Positions 6,733 through 14,658 of a DNA stretch of 17,929 bases are shown piece by piece. The translations under genes and the position numbers were made by a program. How positions within the stretch are numbered: the first letter of the stretch is position 1; each line of letters begins with the position of its first letter. Location of the stretch: positions 1 through 17,929 of the forward strand of contig JAJDTN010000119.1 in the NCBI GenBank assembly GCA_022827165.1. The letters run 5' to 3'. Source of the DNA: Candidatus Latescibacterota bacterium. GTDB taxonomy: Bacteria; Latescibacterota; UBA2968; UBA8231. The notes beneath the pieces were generated by a model, which saw nothing but the letters and a program-made list of their open reading frames with translations, was not told the DNA's origin and ran no database searches.

Positions 6733-8604
6733 ATGCCAAGAATGCCGGCCGCCGCCGCACCGGTCCTGATCACCGCCTTCGCCGCCCTCGCCTCCGCCGA
6801 GAGCGCCGACCGTCCGCGCATCGAGGTCGAGCAGGTCAACCCGTGGACCCACCTGGACCTGCGCAACGACCCGGACCACTTCCAGTTCGCCATCGTCGCC
6901 GACCGCACCGGCGGCCACCGGGAAGGCGTCTTCGCCGACGCCGTGGGCAAGCTCAACCTGCTGCAGCCCGAGTTCGTCATGAGCGTGGGCGACCTGATCG
7001 AGGGCTACACCGAGAGCAGGGAAACCCTCGACGCCGAGTGGGACGAGTTCGACGCCTTCGTCGACGCCCTCGACATGCCCTTCTTCTACCTGCCGGGCAA
7101 TCACGACATCTCCAACGACGTCATGGCCGAGGTCTGGGCCGAGCGCCTCGGCCGCGCCTACTACTCCTTCGTCTACCGCGACGTGCTCTTCGTCGCCCTC
7201 AACTCCGAGGACGGGGAACCGGCCAACGTCGGGCCCGAGCAGCGCCACTGGCTGGCCGGCGTGCTCGACGAGCACCGCGGCGTGCGCTGGACCCTGGTCT
7301 TCGTCCACAAGCCCCTGTGGAACTACGCCGACGATGGCGAGTTGCGGGACACGGGCTGGGCCGAGGTGGAGGAGCTGCTCGCCGGGCGGCGGCACACCGT
7401 CTTCGCCGGACACTTCCACCGCTACACCCGGCACGTGCGCAACGACAGCCGCTACTTCGTGCTGGCCACCACCGGCGGCGGCAGCTCCCTGGCGGGCCCG
7501 CTCTACGGCCAGTTCGACCACGTGGTTTGGGTGACGATGACCGACGACGGCCCGCGCATCGCCAACCTCATGCTCGACGGCATCTGGGACGAGAGCATCC
7601 GCACCGAGGAGATGGCGCGCCTCGTGGAGCCCCTGATCCGGGGCCGCGCCGTCGTCGTCGAGCCGATCATGGGCCGCTCGCAGCGCTTCGCCGGCAGCGT
7701 CACCTCCGTCCGCCTCACCAACGACGGCGACGTGCCGCTGCGCATCTCGGCCCGCTTCGCCAGGCACGCGCTGCTGGTTCCGTCGCCGGCCTCCATCGAC
7801 CGGGAGCTGCCCCCGAACTCGGTGGAACAGATCGAGCTGCAAGTCTCCACGGAGGGGGAGCGGGACGTGGACGAGCTGACGCCCCTGCAGTTGGAGTGGC
7901 AGGCCGAGTACGTGCAGGACGAGTTCGAGATCCCCGCCGTGGACGGCCGTTCCCCCATGGTCGTGAGCCGCATCTACGAGCTGCCCCGGCGCACCGCCGC
8001 CCCTCCCGCCATCGACGGCGACCTGAGCGACTGGGACCGGCTCGCCTTCCACGTGCCGGAACCGGCCGAGATCGACGTCGACGCGGACTCCTGGACCGGG
8101 CCGGAGGACTGCTCCTGGCGCTTCGGCGTCGAGTACGACGACGACAACCTCTATGTCGCCGTGGACGTCACCGACGAGCGTCGCATCTACCTCGGCGGCA
8201 ACGCCTGGTCCCAGGACGGGCTGGAGCTGCGCGTCGACGGCCGTTCCGACCCGGAGCGCTCCCGGGGACGCGACGCCAGCCGCTCCGTGGAGGAGCGCGT
8301 CTTCGTCGCCATCAGCCCGGGCGAGCGGCTGGAGGAGATGTTCCTGGTGGCTCCGGAGGAGCTGGACTCCCTCGGCGTGCAGGCCGTGGGCATCCCCACC
8401 CCGACGGGCCACGCCTACGAGGTCTCCATCCCCCTGAGATACGTCGAGCACCGCCAGGGCAAGGACTGGCGCCGGGTGCGGATCAACATCGCCGTCGACG
8501 ACTTCGATGAGGAGACGGGCCCCCTGGCCCAGTTGTGGTGGCAGCCCGACTGGCGCGACGCGACGAACTTCGCGGGTTCGGGGACCTTCGAGCGCGAGCC
8601 CTGA
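6733..8604 (+). CDS. Exported calcineurin-like metallophosphoesterase with C-terminal CBM9-like domain
   Basis: A 623-residue protein with a short signal peptide (about 1-22, ending ALASA). The metallophosphoesterase domain (about 50-280) shows the ordered metal motifs: ADRTGG with Asp57, GDLIEG with Asp87, GNHD at 122-125, VHKP with His192, and GHFH with His227/His229. The first motif has D-R-T instead of the usual D-x-H, so one metal-ligand histidine is replaced; this is a variant of the fold rather than clear decay. After a beta-rich linker, residues about 427-620 match the CBM9/DOMON-like sugar- or ligand-binding fold (AIDGDLSDWDR near its start, WWQPDWRDATNFAGSG near its end). A periplasmic or secreted phosphatase acting on a glycan-attached or organic phosphate is inferred. 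GGAG lies about 9 bases before the ATG; an ATG three codons later is possible. arsC follows after 13 bases. Confidence 0.88.
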   Translation: MPRMPAAAAPVLITAFAALASAESADRPRIEVEQVNPWTHLDLRNDPDHFQFAIVADRTGGHREGVFADAVGKLNLLQPEFVMSVGDLIEGYTESRETLDAEWDEFDAFVDALDMPFFYLPGNHDISNDVMAEVWAERLGRAYYSFVYRDVLFVALNSEDGEPANVGPEQRHWLAGVLDEHRGVRWTLVFVHKPLWNYADDGELRDTGWAEVEELLAGRRHTVFAGHFHRYTRHVRNDSRYFVLATTGGGSSLAGPLYGQFDHVVWVTMTDDGPRIANLMLDGIWDESIRTEEMARLVEPLIRGRAVVVEPIMGRSQRFAGSVTSVRLTNDGDVPLRISARFARHALLVPSPASIDRELPPNSVEQIELQVSTEGERDVDELTPLQLEWQAEYVQDEFEIPAVDGRSPMVVSRIYELPRRTAAPPAIDGDLSDWDRLAFHVPEPAEIDVDADSWTGPEDCSWRFGVEYDDDNLYVAVDVTDERRIYLGGNAWSQDGLELRVDGRSDPERSRGRDASRSVEERVFVAISPGERLEEMFLVAPEELDSLGVQAVGIPTPTGHAYEVSIPLRYVEHRQGKDWRRVRINIAVDDFDEETGPLAQLWWQPDWRDATNFAGSGTFEREP

Positions 8605-8617
8605 AGCCGCTGACGCC

Positions 8618-9038
<421 letters not shown>

Positions 9039-9064
<26 letters not shown>

Positions 9065-10679
9065 GCACCAGCATCAGGATCCCCTGCATCGCCAGCGCCA
9101 GGCCCAGGAGGCGGCCCCCCTCGTCGGGCCGGCGGCCGAGGTAGAGGGCCGCGCACAGGATGGCCAGGGGCAGGGCGAAGATCCACAGCCGCGCGCTCTC
9201 CCCCGCCGTGGAGCCGAAGACGGCCATGCAGGCCAGCAGGCACAGCAGTCCCGCTCCCGGCGCCCCGATCCCTCTCCGCAACTCCGCGACGCACAGCAGG
9301 ACCAGCGCCGGGCCGCTCCAGAGGGCGAACTCCAGCAGGTTGAGGGCGCCGTAGTAGAGGCGGTTCCCCGGGCTCCACTCGACGGCCTTGGCGATCTCGT
9401 GGACAGCCATGGCCTGCGCGAATCGCTGCCAGGCATCGTAGCCGCAAACCACCGTCATGACCGCGTGAGCCGCCGCGAACCCGGCCGCGGCCCAGGCCGC
9501 AACGGTGAGCCGCGAGAGGACCGGCGCCGCTTTCCGGTTCGTCCAGGCCAGGGCGAGGGGCACCACGGCCAGGGGCGCCAGGGCGAAGGAGACCCACGTG
9601 GTCAGGTAGAAGGCGGCCCCGGCCAGGGCGGCTGGCCAGATGCCGCCGTCCTGCAGGGCGCGGGCGGCCAGATAGAGGCAGGCCGTGGCCAGCAGCGGGT
9701 GCAGGTAGTGGTCGGCGTGCATGCCGATGAGCCCGACGCTGGGGGCCAGCACGTAGAGCAGGGCCGCGGTCAGGGCGCCGCGGTCGTCGGTGAAGCGGAG
9801 GGCCAGGGCGTACAGGGGGACCACGGCGGCGTACGCCAGCAGGGGCAGCACCAGGGCGGCGAAGGTGGCCAGCCTCCGCAGGGGGTCGTCCGGCAGCCCC
9901 GGCACGCCGCGCCCGAGGCGCTCGACGAATCCGAGAAAGACCTGGAGCCCCGGCGGCTTGGTGGCGTGGAAGAAGGGGGACAGCTCGCCGTCGTCCAGCA
10001 GCTCGTCGTAGCGCGTCAGCACCCGCCAAAGACTCGGCTGCTCGACGGCGGCGCGGGCGAAGACACCGTGCCCGGAGTCGGTGAAGCGGCTCCGCAGGAC
10101 GTCGAGGCCGCGGCCCTCCATGAGCGCCAGCCCGTGGTGGATGCAGGCCCCCCAGACGACGAGGAGCACCACGTTCCGGAGCCGGCGCCCGGGGGCTCGC
10201 AGAACGACCGCCGCCTCCGCCGCGGTGCCGGCGGCCAGCGGCGCCCACAGCCAGACCCACGGCAGCGCCGTCGTGTGGAGCGGCCAGAACCACCCCGGCA
10301 GGACCTCGAAGAGCGGCGCCTCGAGGAGGAAGATCCCGCAGACGAAGGCGGTGGACAGCAGCAGGCCGCCCGCCAGCGGCCGGCTCCAGGGGGCGGGGAG
10401 GCCGCGGGAGAGCCACATCCAGGCGGCGGTGGCGGGACCGCTGGCCAACAGCAGCAGCGCCCCCCGCATGACCAGGGCGTCGGCCCGCTCCAAGTGGTAG
10501 CCCACCGGGTGGATGGACTGGCCGGTGATGATCTCGTTCAGCAGCGCCACCGGCATGCGCTGCTCGTACATGGCCAGCACGATCCGCTCCCCGAAGAGGG
10601 CGTGCAGCGCCATCCCGGCCGCGGCCGTGGCGGGGCCGGCCAGGGAGAGCAGGAGTACCTGTCGAGGGAATGCCAACAT
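9039..10679 (-). CDS. Polytopic GT-C glycosyltransferase (GT39/ArnT-PMT-like)
   Basis: About 546 residues from the ATG at 10679-10677, with roughly ten or more transmembrane helices. The pattern fits lipid-linked sugar transferases of the GT39/ArnT/PMT group: an acidic first periplasmic loop (MYEQRMPVALLNE), a central FFHATKPPG segment typical of this family, and MHADHYLHPLL after a hydrophobic helix. Such enzymes move a sugar from a polyprenyl-phosphate carrier to a lipid, glycan or protein on the periplasmic face; donor and acceptor are not readable. Open frame continues upstream to 10820, but those residues are Arg/Pro rich and not membrane-like, so the ATG opening MLAFPRQVLLLSL is preferred despite a weak ribosome binding site. 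It appears to be a single-gene unit, convergent with arsC and divergent from the sigma-54 promoter. Confidence 0.85.
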
Positions 10680-10843
10680 CGTTCGGGTGTCCCGGGGGAA
10701 CCTTGCCTGCCACTTGAGACTAACCCCGTGAAGCCCCCGCGAAAAGCGGTTGATCGGGACGGATGCAGCGGTCGGAGGTCCGGCGGGGTTCCGTGTCCGC
10801 TGTCGGAAACCGCTGTCCAATGCCGGTCACGGGGAGAGAAGGA
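10680..10843. other. Intergenic region upstream of the sigma-54 promoter, candidate activator sites
   Basis: No gene is visible. CCGCTGTC occurs twice in direct orientation (10797-10804 and 10810-10817), and CAGCGG at 10766-10771 is the inverse of its core. These sit about 30-80 bases upstream of the -24 element and are candidate binding sites for a sigma-54 activator; this is inference from position and repetition only. CCGC-GAAAA-GCGG near 10737-10750 can form a tiny hairpin. Confidence 0.3.
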
Positions 10844-10860
10844 CTGGCACGGCGATTGCA
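10844..10860 (+). promoter_or_regulatory. Sigma-54 (RpoN) -24/-12 promoter
   Basis: CTGGCACGGCGATTGCA agrees with the RpoN consensus YTGGCAC-G-N4-TTGCW at every conserved base, with GG at 10846-10847 and GC at 10858-10859 separated by exactly 10 bases. Transcription should start around 10870-10873, about 33 bases before the ATG of the small ORF. RpoN promoters need an ATP-dependent enhancer-binding protein; no such gene lies in the window. Confidence 0.8.
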
Positions 10861-10904
10861 GTCAAGCAGGGTGAACACTCACCCTCAAGTAGTGGAGGAC
10901 CACC

Positions 10905-11021
10905 ATGAAGAGGTTTCGATTCGTCAGAGAGATCGCCGTTCCCGCGGCCATCGTGTCCTGCTACGCCGGACTCTCCGCCTTCTCCCACTACGCCAGCGTC
11001 ATCCTGGCGCGAAGCGCCTGA
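10905..11021 (+). CDS. 38-residue cationic single-helix membrane peptide
   Basis: ATG to TGA, 39 codons, with a strong ribosome binding site (TGGAGG then ACCACC before the ATG). The peptide begins MKRFRFVREIAVPAAIV: four basic residues in the first eight, then about 25 mostly hydrophobic residues with one Cys near position 19, ending ARSA. It would sit as a single membrane helix with the positive end inside. It lies directly downstream of a consensus sigma-54 promoter and just before a 12-bp perfect hairpin, so it looks like a complete monocistronic unit. I recognise no family. Alternatives are a leader peptide or the coding part of a dual-function small RNA. Confidence 0.65.
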   Translation: MKRFRFVREIAVPAAIVSCYAGLSAFSHYASVILARSA

Positions 11022-11049
11022 GTCTGGCGAACACCCTCGCTTTTCCCCC

Positions 11050-11081
11050 GGGCCGCCGGCCTGTCCCCGGGCCGGCGGCCC
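11050..11081 (+). terminator. Perfect 12-bp hairpin, putative terminator
   Basis: GGGCCGCCGGCC (11050-11061) pairs perfectly with GGCCGGCGGCCC (11070-11081) across an 8-base loop, 28 bases after the small ORF stop. It lacks a following T-run on the plus strand (TCCGAGCC follows), so it may be a GC-rich non-canonical terminator or a 3'-end stabilising structure. Confidence 0.5.
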
Positions 11082-11090
11082 TCCGAGCCA

Positions 11091-11150
11091 ACCACCCCAC
11101 TGAACCGATCCACGTTGTCCGAGCTGCACGAGAGCAGCCTCCTCCAATAG
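11091..11150 (+). pseudogene. Decayed RelE-family toxin fragment
   Basis: The frame starting about 11086 translates to NHPTEPIHVVRAARE, which aligns with the core of the intact toxin downstream (VHPTKPIYAVRITRD, encoded near 11698-11742). At DNA level CACCCCAC and AACCGATC are identical and similarity fades over about 50 bases. No start codon, antitoxin or C-terminal part is attached. It is best read as the remnant of an earlier toxin gene, possibly from a duplicated or repeatedly invaded toxin-antitoxin locus. Confidence 0.45.
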
Positions 11151-11286
11151 CCTGCCGGACCGGCCGTGCACCCAACGCCGGTGACAGTGCGCAATCCTTG
11201 CGCGCGGCCGGAGTCGCGTGTGCATCAGTTGCGCATGAACCGTGGCGGCAGGCCTCCCCGCAGGGCCCGCCGGGGACAGGGCGTCA

Positions 11287-11306
11287 GGAACGGCGTTCCG
11301 TATATT
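11287..11306 (+). promoter_or_regulatory. Palindrome next to a TATATT -10 box upstream of the toxin-antitoxin pair
   Basis: GGAAC-GGC-GTTCC (11287-11299) is a perfect inverted repeat immediately followed by G and TATATT (11301-11306). It lies about 45 bases before the antitoxin start, the place where type II antitoxins usually bind to repress their own operon. The -35 element is not clear. Confidence 0.4.
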
Positions 11307-11350
11307 CGGCCGAGGTTGAGTAGTCCTGTACCCCTGCTATGGAGGCCCTG

Positions 11351-11569
11351 ATGACTCAACTTCTGGAGAAGGCGATCTCGGAACTCAAGAAGCTCTCCAG
11401 TGATGAGCAAGACGCGATTGCGGCCGTGTTGATGTCGGAACTCGAGTCAGAGCGCCGGTGGGAGCGCGCATTCGACTTGACAGCAGAGCAGTTGTCCGGC
11501 CTTGCCGATGAGGCTCTTGCAGAGTACCGGGGAGGCACGACTGAGCCACTCGAATCACATGGCTCATGA
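11351..11569 (+). CDS. Antitoxin partner of RelE/ParE-family toxin
   Basis: A 72-residue, acidic, helix-rich protein starting MTQLLEKAISELKKLSSDEQ and containing a SELESERRWERAFD segment, then LADEALAEYRGG. This is a widespread short family found upstream of RelE-like toxins; no classical DNA-binding motif is obvious, so autoregulation is inferred. The ATG at 11351 is preferred because GGAGG at 11341-11345 sits five bases upstream; the ATG at 11339 overlaps that same GGAGG. The stop overlaps the toxin start as ATGA (11566-11569), the usual order and coupling for a type II toxin-antitoxin operon. Confidence 0.82.
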   Translation: MTQLLEKAISELKKLSSDEQDAIAAVLMSELESERRWERAFDLTAEQLSGLADEALAEYRGGTTEPLESHGS

Positions 11570-11835
11570 AATCGCGGACAACCGATCGGTTTCGCAGAGC
11601 GCTCCTCGAACTACCTCATCACGTCCAGGTCCAGGCGGCCATCGCCTACGCCCGTTTTCGGGCGAATCCGGACCATCCGAGCTTGCGGTTCAAGAGGGTA
11701 CACCCCACCAAACCGATCTATGCAGTCAGGATCACCCGAGACTACCGTGCCCTGGGCGTGGAAACTGACGGGCTGATGGTCTGGTTCTGGATCGGTTCTC
11801 ATGCTGGTTACGAGCGGCTCCTTTCACGCCTGTAA
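11566..11835 (+). CDS. Type II toxin, RelE/ParE superfamily
   Basis: An 89-residue basic protein. It opens MKSRTTDRFRRALLELP, followed by an Arg/Ala-rich helix, then the strand core LRFKRVHPTKPIYAVRITRD, YRALGVETDG and VWFWIGSHAGYERLLS. The RFK, R-I-x-R-x-YR and WFWIGSH-x-x-Y motifs match the RelE/ParE fold, whose members are either ribosome-dependent mRNA nucleases or gyrase poisons; which one cannot be told from sequence alone. The gene is intact and coupled to the antitoxin by a 4-bp overlap. A degenerate piece of a related gene lies about 600 bp upstream. Confidence 0.87.
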   Translation: MKSRTTDRFRRALLELPHHVQVQAAIAYARFRANPDHPSLRFKRVHPTKPIYAVRITRDYRALGVETDGLMVWFWIGSHAGYERLLSRL

Positions 11836-12049
11836 CCTCACCCGAGCCTGCACGGCCGACCATGGCTGGCACATGATCGGTCGTTAGAGCCGCCTAGGCC
11901 CTCGTGGAGGTCATCGACGCAGGGTTGCACGACCGCGAGAGCGGCTGCGGACTCAGCTAACTTGGACGGACTGGGCTCGGCTGCCCGGATGGACTAGGAT
12001 AGCCCCGCTCAAGCAGGGCTCACAGCCGGAAGGTTGACAGGAGGTCAGC
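11836..12049. other. Intergenic region before the HsdR-N gene
   Basis: No gene is visible. TAGGAT at 11995-12000 could be a -10 element without a well-spaced -35. An interrupted hairpin follows (AGCCC at 12001-12005 with GGGCT at 12016-12020), placing a small structure in the leader of the next gene. An imperfect dyad around 11856-11885 (CGACC with GGTCG) may end the toxin-antitoxin transcript. Confidence 0.35.
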
Positions 12050-13021
12050 GTGTCGCTGGACGATCTGACAGGTGTCATCGAATCGTTGCGTGAGAGAATC
12101 GGAACCCATGGGGCGTCGCTGGAGGAAAACGAAACGCGCACGCGAATGGCGCTGGTGGACCCCTTGCTGCAGGCCCTGGGCTGGGACGTATCCGACCCCG
12201 CGGTGGTGACACCCGAATACAGGGTGACCGGCGGTTTGGCGGATTACGCGTTACTGCGCTCCGACGAACGGCCGGCGGCCACGGTGGAGGCCAAGAAGCT
12301 GGGGGAGCGACTGGCTTCCCACCAGATGCAGATGCTGAACTATGCCAATGCGTCGGGGATCGATTTCGCCGCGCTGACTGACGGCGACCACTGGGAACTC
12401 TACGATGTCTTCCGGAGGGGCACCTTGGAAGAGAGGCGGATGCTGGACGTGTCCATTTCCAGGGACTCGGTCCACGAAGTGGCCCTCAAACTTCTGCTGC
12501 TCTGGCGCCCCAATCTGACCTCCGGCCAGCCGGTGCAAGCCGGCGAGCCGATTGTCGCGGCTGAGCCATCCACGATTGCGCCGGCCGAAGCTGAACCGGC
12601 CTCTGCCGCGGAGCCGGAGCCGGAGTCGCCGGGCTGGGTTCCGCTGATGGACTATGAGAAATCGGAGTATGCTGGCAGCTCGGGCTGTAGGCCGTTGGCG
12701 ATCCGATTCTGGGACGGGAGCGTACGCAGTGTACGACGCTGGACTCAAGTGCTCACGGCTACGGTCGAGAAGCTCTATTCGGAGAAACTGCTGACAGAGA
12801 GTCATACCCCGATACTGTCGAGGAACGAAAGAAATCACCTGGTCAATACCGAGCCAGTGCATCCGACCGGCAAGGAATTCAGCGCAAAGAGCAGAATCGA
12901 GGGAACACCGTTGTTTGTCTTTGTGCATGGCAACCAGAAGACCCTGCGGGCTAGAACACGACGGCTGCTGAGGCTCCACGGCCCGGAACCTCCCAAGGTC
13001 GAGCTACAAGTGGTGCAGTAA
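12050..13021 (+). CDS. Orphan HsdR N-terminal-like nuclease domain protein
   Basis: A 323-residue protein. Residues about 20-165 match the type I restriction enzyme R-subunit N-terminal domain, a PD-(D/E)XK nuclease fold: DPLLQALGWDV, then GGLADYAL with the metal-binding Asp near 66, and VEAKK with Glu/Lys near 82-84. There is no helicase motor, unlike true HsdR (about 1000 residues). A linker rich in Pro, Glu and Ala (about 168-200) leads to a C-terminal domain of about 115 residues containing VNTEPVHPTGKEF and GTPLFVFVHGN, recurrent in stand-alone HsdR-N proteins but of unknown role. The GTG start is supported by AGGAGGT four bases upstream. No hsdM or hsdS is nearby. A DNA-processing or defence role is inferred. 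Confidence 0.82.
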   Translation: MSLDDLTGVIESLRERIGTHGASLEENETRTRMALVDPLLQALGWDVSDPAVVTPEYRVTGGLADYALLRSDERPAATVEAKKLGERLASHQMQMLNYANASGIDFAALTDGDHWELYDVFRRGTLEERRMLDVSISRDSVHEVALKLLLLWRPNLTSGQPVQAGEPIVAAEPSTIAPAEAEPASAAEPEPESPGWVPLMDYEKSEYAGSSGCRPLAIRFWDGSVRSVRRWTQVLTATVEKLYSEKLLTESHTPILSRNERNHLVNTEPVHPTGKEFSAKSRIEGTPLFVFVHGNQKTLRARTRRLLRLHGPEPPKVELQVVQ

Positions 13022-13344
13022 CTCAGAGGACTGTGAATCGATCCGTCTGTCCTAGAAGCTGACTTGGCATCGGCCCTCGGGATGAGCAGGTCTCCGAAGT
13101 CATCCAGATGCGGAAGCCCGACTCCGTCCATCTGCAAATGGATCAGTGATTCCGGTAACTGGCATCGATCCGAGGCGGAGCCATGGATCCCGCCAACGTG
13201 GAGTACGGATCGTCAGCCCCCGAAGCCCCCGGCAGGCCCGCGGAGGATCGGGCGACCTCACCGCGCCTGGAGCCGGACCAACCGAAGGCGGCTCAGCTCG
13301 ACCTCGTCTGGTGACACCTATCCAGCAGGACCCGTGAGAATGAC
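13022..13344. other. Gene-poor stretch with possible coding remnants
   Basis: About 320 bp between the HsdR-N gene and the DUF4926 gene. One frame (13063-13149) reads like a protein C-terminus (PRDEQVSEVIQMRKPDSV) ending in TGA, but is preceded directly by TGA and has no start. Another (ATG 13183 to TGA 13314, 43 residues) has GGAG close upstream and ends QLDLVW, but is Pro/Ala/Glu rich and matches nothing I know. Either may be a relic of a lost gene upstream of DUF4926. Confidence 0.3.
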
Positions 13345-13539
13345 ATGACTGAACTGGACTTGGTAGTTCTCCAGGAGTCCATCGTAGAGCACGGTCTGGT
13401 GGCCGGAGATGTGGGCACGGTCGTGCAAAGATATGCTGATGGCGAGGCGTCGGAGGTAGAGTTCGTGGATCCTCAAGGCGCCACCATCGCGGTTCTGACC
13501 TTGGACGACATTGCAGTGCGTTCTCACATGGCGGGTTGA
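13345..13539 (+). CDS. DUF4926 domain protein
   Basis: A 64-residue protein that is essentially one DUF4926 domain: LDLVVLQESIVEHGL, AGDVGTVV, then EVEFVDPQG and AVLTLDDIAVR. The fold is a small beta-barrel (SH3-like) and its function is unknown; these genes occur mainly in variable gene clusters. The ribosome binding site is weak (GTGAGA). The stop TGA at 13537-13539 overlaps the ATG of the ankyrin gene, so the two are coupled. Confidence 0.8.
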   Translation: MTELDLVVLQESIVEHGLVAGDVGTVVQRYADGEASEVEFVDPQGATIAVLTLDDIAVRSHMAG

Positions 13540-14613
13540 TGAACAGGCGAGAAGTCCATCCCCCCGCGATGCAACCTCTCTGCGACTGCATCGCCCAAGG
13601 GGACCTGGAGAGCGCACGCCAGCTGTTGGATGCCGACTCCTCCCTCGTGAATGCGATCTTCTTCTCGCCAGGCGACGACCGGCCGAATCGGCCCCTCGAC
13701 ATAGCGGTGCGTCACAAAGACTGCGACATCCTTCGAATGTTGTTGCAGCGAGGGGCGTACTCCAACAGGGCGATCTACGACGCGGCCCACAAGGCGTACA
13801 GCCAGATGCAGATCAACGATCCCGAGCCTCTCCGCATTTTGGTCGAAGAGGGACCTCCCTTCGACATCCTCGGGGCGGCGGCCAGTGGGCGGACGGAACG
13901 AGTGGCCGAGCTTCTCGAGAGTGAGCCGGGCTGTATTGGAACCCGGGACGAGCAGGGGCGAAGCCCGCTGTGTGCGGCGTCCTGGATCATCGGCTGGCCG
14001 GATGTGGTCACCTTGCTGCTGGAAGCCGGCGCCGACCCGAGTGATCCCGCGGACCCGAACTATGCGGAATACCCCAATGAGATCGCGCTGCGACAGGCCC
14101 TTGGCCACTACCCGGAAGACGGCCATGCCGATGTCGCTCGTGTCCTGCTGAACCACGGCGCGGTGTCCGTCTACTACATCCCCCCGGTTACGCTGGAGGT
14201 CCTGAAGCAGGATCCGGCAGGCCTCCAGAAGGTGCTGTCCGCCGGAGCGGATCCAAATGAACCCGATCGCTGGGGGCAGACGCCCGTCGAAGTGGCGGCC
14301 CAGATACGGGGCGGGGTGGGCACCGAGTTGGTCAGGGTCCTGCTGGATTCCGGCGGCGAGCCGTCACTTCACCTGGTGAGCGGCAACATCGCCTCCGCGG
14401 AATCAACTGTTCTACCTGGCTGTCGCCTACGGGCCGCACGAGACGAAGCTCGATGTCGTCAGGTTCCTGCTGTCCCACGGAATCGACGTCAACAGGCGAG
14501 GCTCCGGGACGGCCCTGGATGCGGCCATCGAGTGTGAGAGGGAGGACATCGCCGATCTGCTGCGGAGCCACGGCGGACTGTGCGCCGCGGAGTTGGACTC
14601 GGGCTCCCCGTAG
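13539..14613 (+). pseudogene. Ankyrin-repeat protein gene, frameshifted
   Basis: Reads from ATG 13539 as an ankyrin-repeat protein: QPLCDCIAQGDLESARQLLD, PLDIAVRHKDCDILRMLLQRGA, RSPLCAAS..VVTLLLEAGADP and TPVEVAAQIR..LVRVLLDSGG. Near 14399 the frame breaks: the continuing frame turns into Arg-rich sequence ending at 14537, while the next frame from 14401 carries on with NQLFYLAVAYGPHETKLDVV, RFLLSHGIDVN, then TALDAAIECEREDIADLLRSHGG, ending at TAG 14611-14613. Restoring one G in GCGGAA (14398-14402) would give an intact protein of about 358 residues. This is either a recent inactivation, a phase-variable site or an assembly error. Ankyrin proteins bind other proteins; the partner is unknown. 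It is coupled to DUF4926. Confidence 0.85.
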
Positions 14614-14658
14614 CCGGAGATTCAGCAGGGCGGCTCTCAACCCATCGAAGGAGGACCC

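Noticed and set aside
6340..6760. N-terminal extension of the methyltransferase through the repeat region
   Set aside because: The extra residues are encoded by tandem GC-rich repeats and are Arg/Gly/Pro/Ala rich; the family-like sequence begins at the ATG at 6328.
8507..8617. N-terminal extension of ArsC
   Set aside because: It overlaps the phosphoesterase coding region; starting at GTG 8618 puts the catalytic Cys at position 10 as in characterised ArsC proteins.
10680..10820. Upstream extension of the glycosyltransferase to 593 residues
   Set aside because: The added residues are polar and Arg/Pro rich, unlike a GT-C N-terminus, and lack a better ribosome binding site than the ATG at 10679.
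11866..11885. Second sigma-54-like element (CTGGCACATGATCGG)
   Set aside because: The -24 half matches but no TTGC follows at the required distance.
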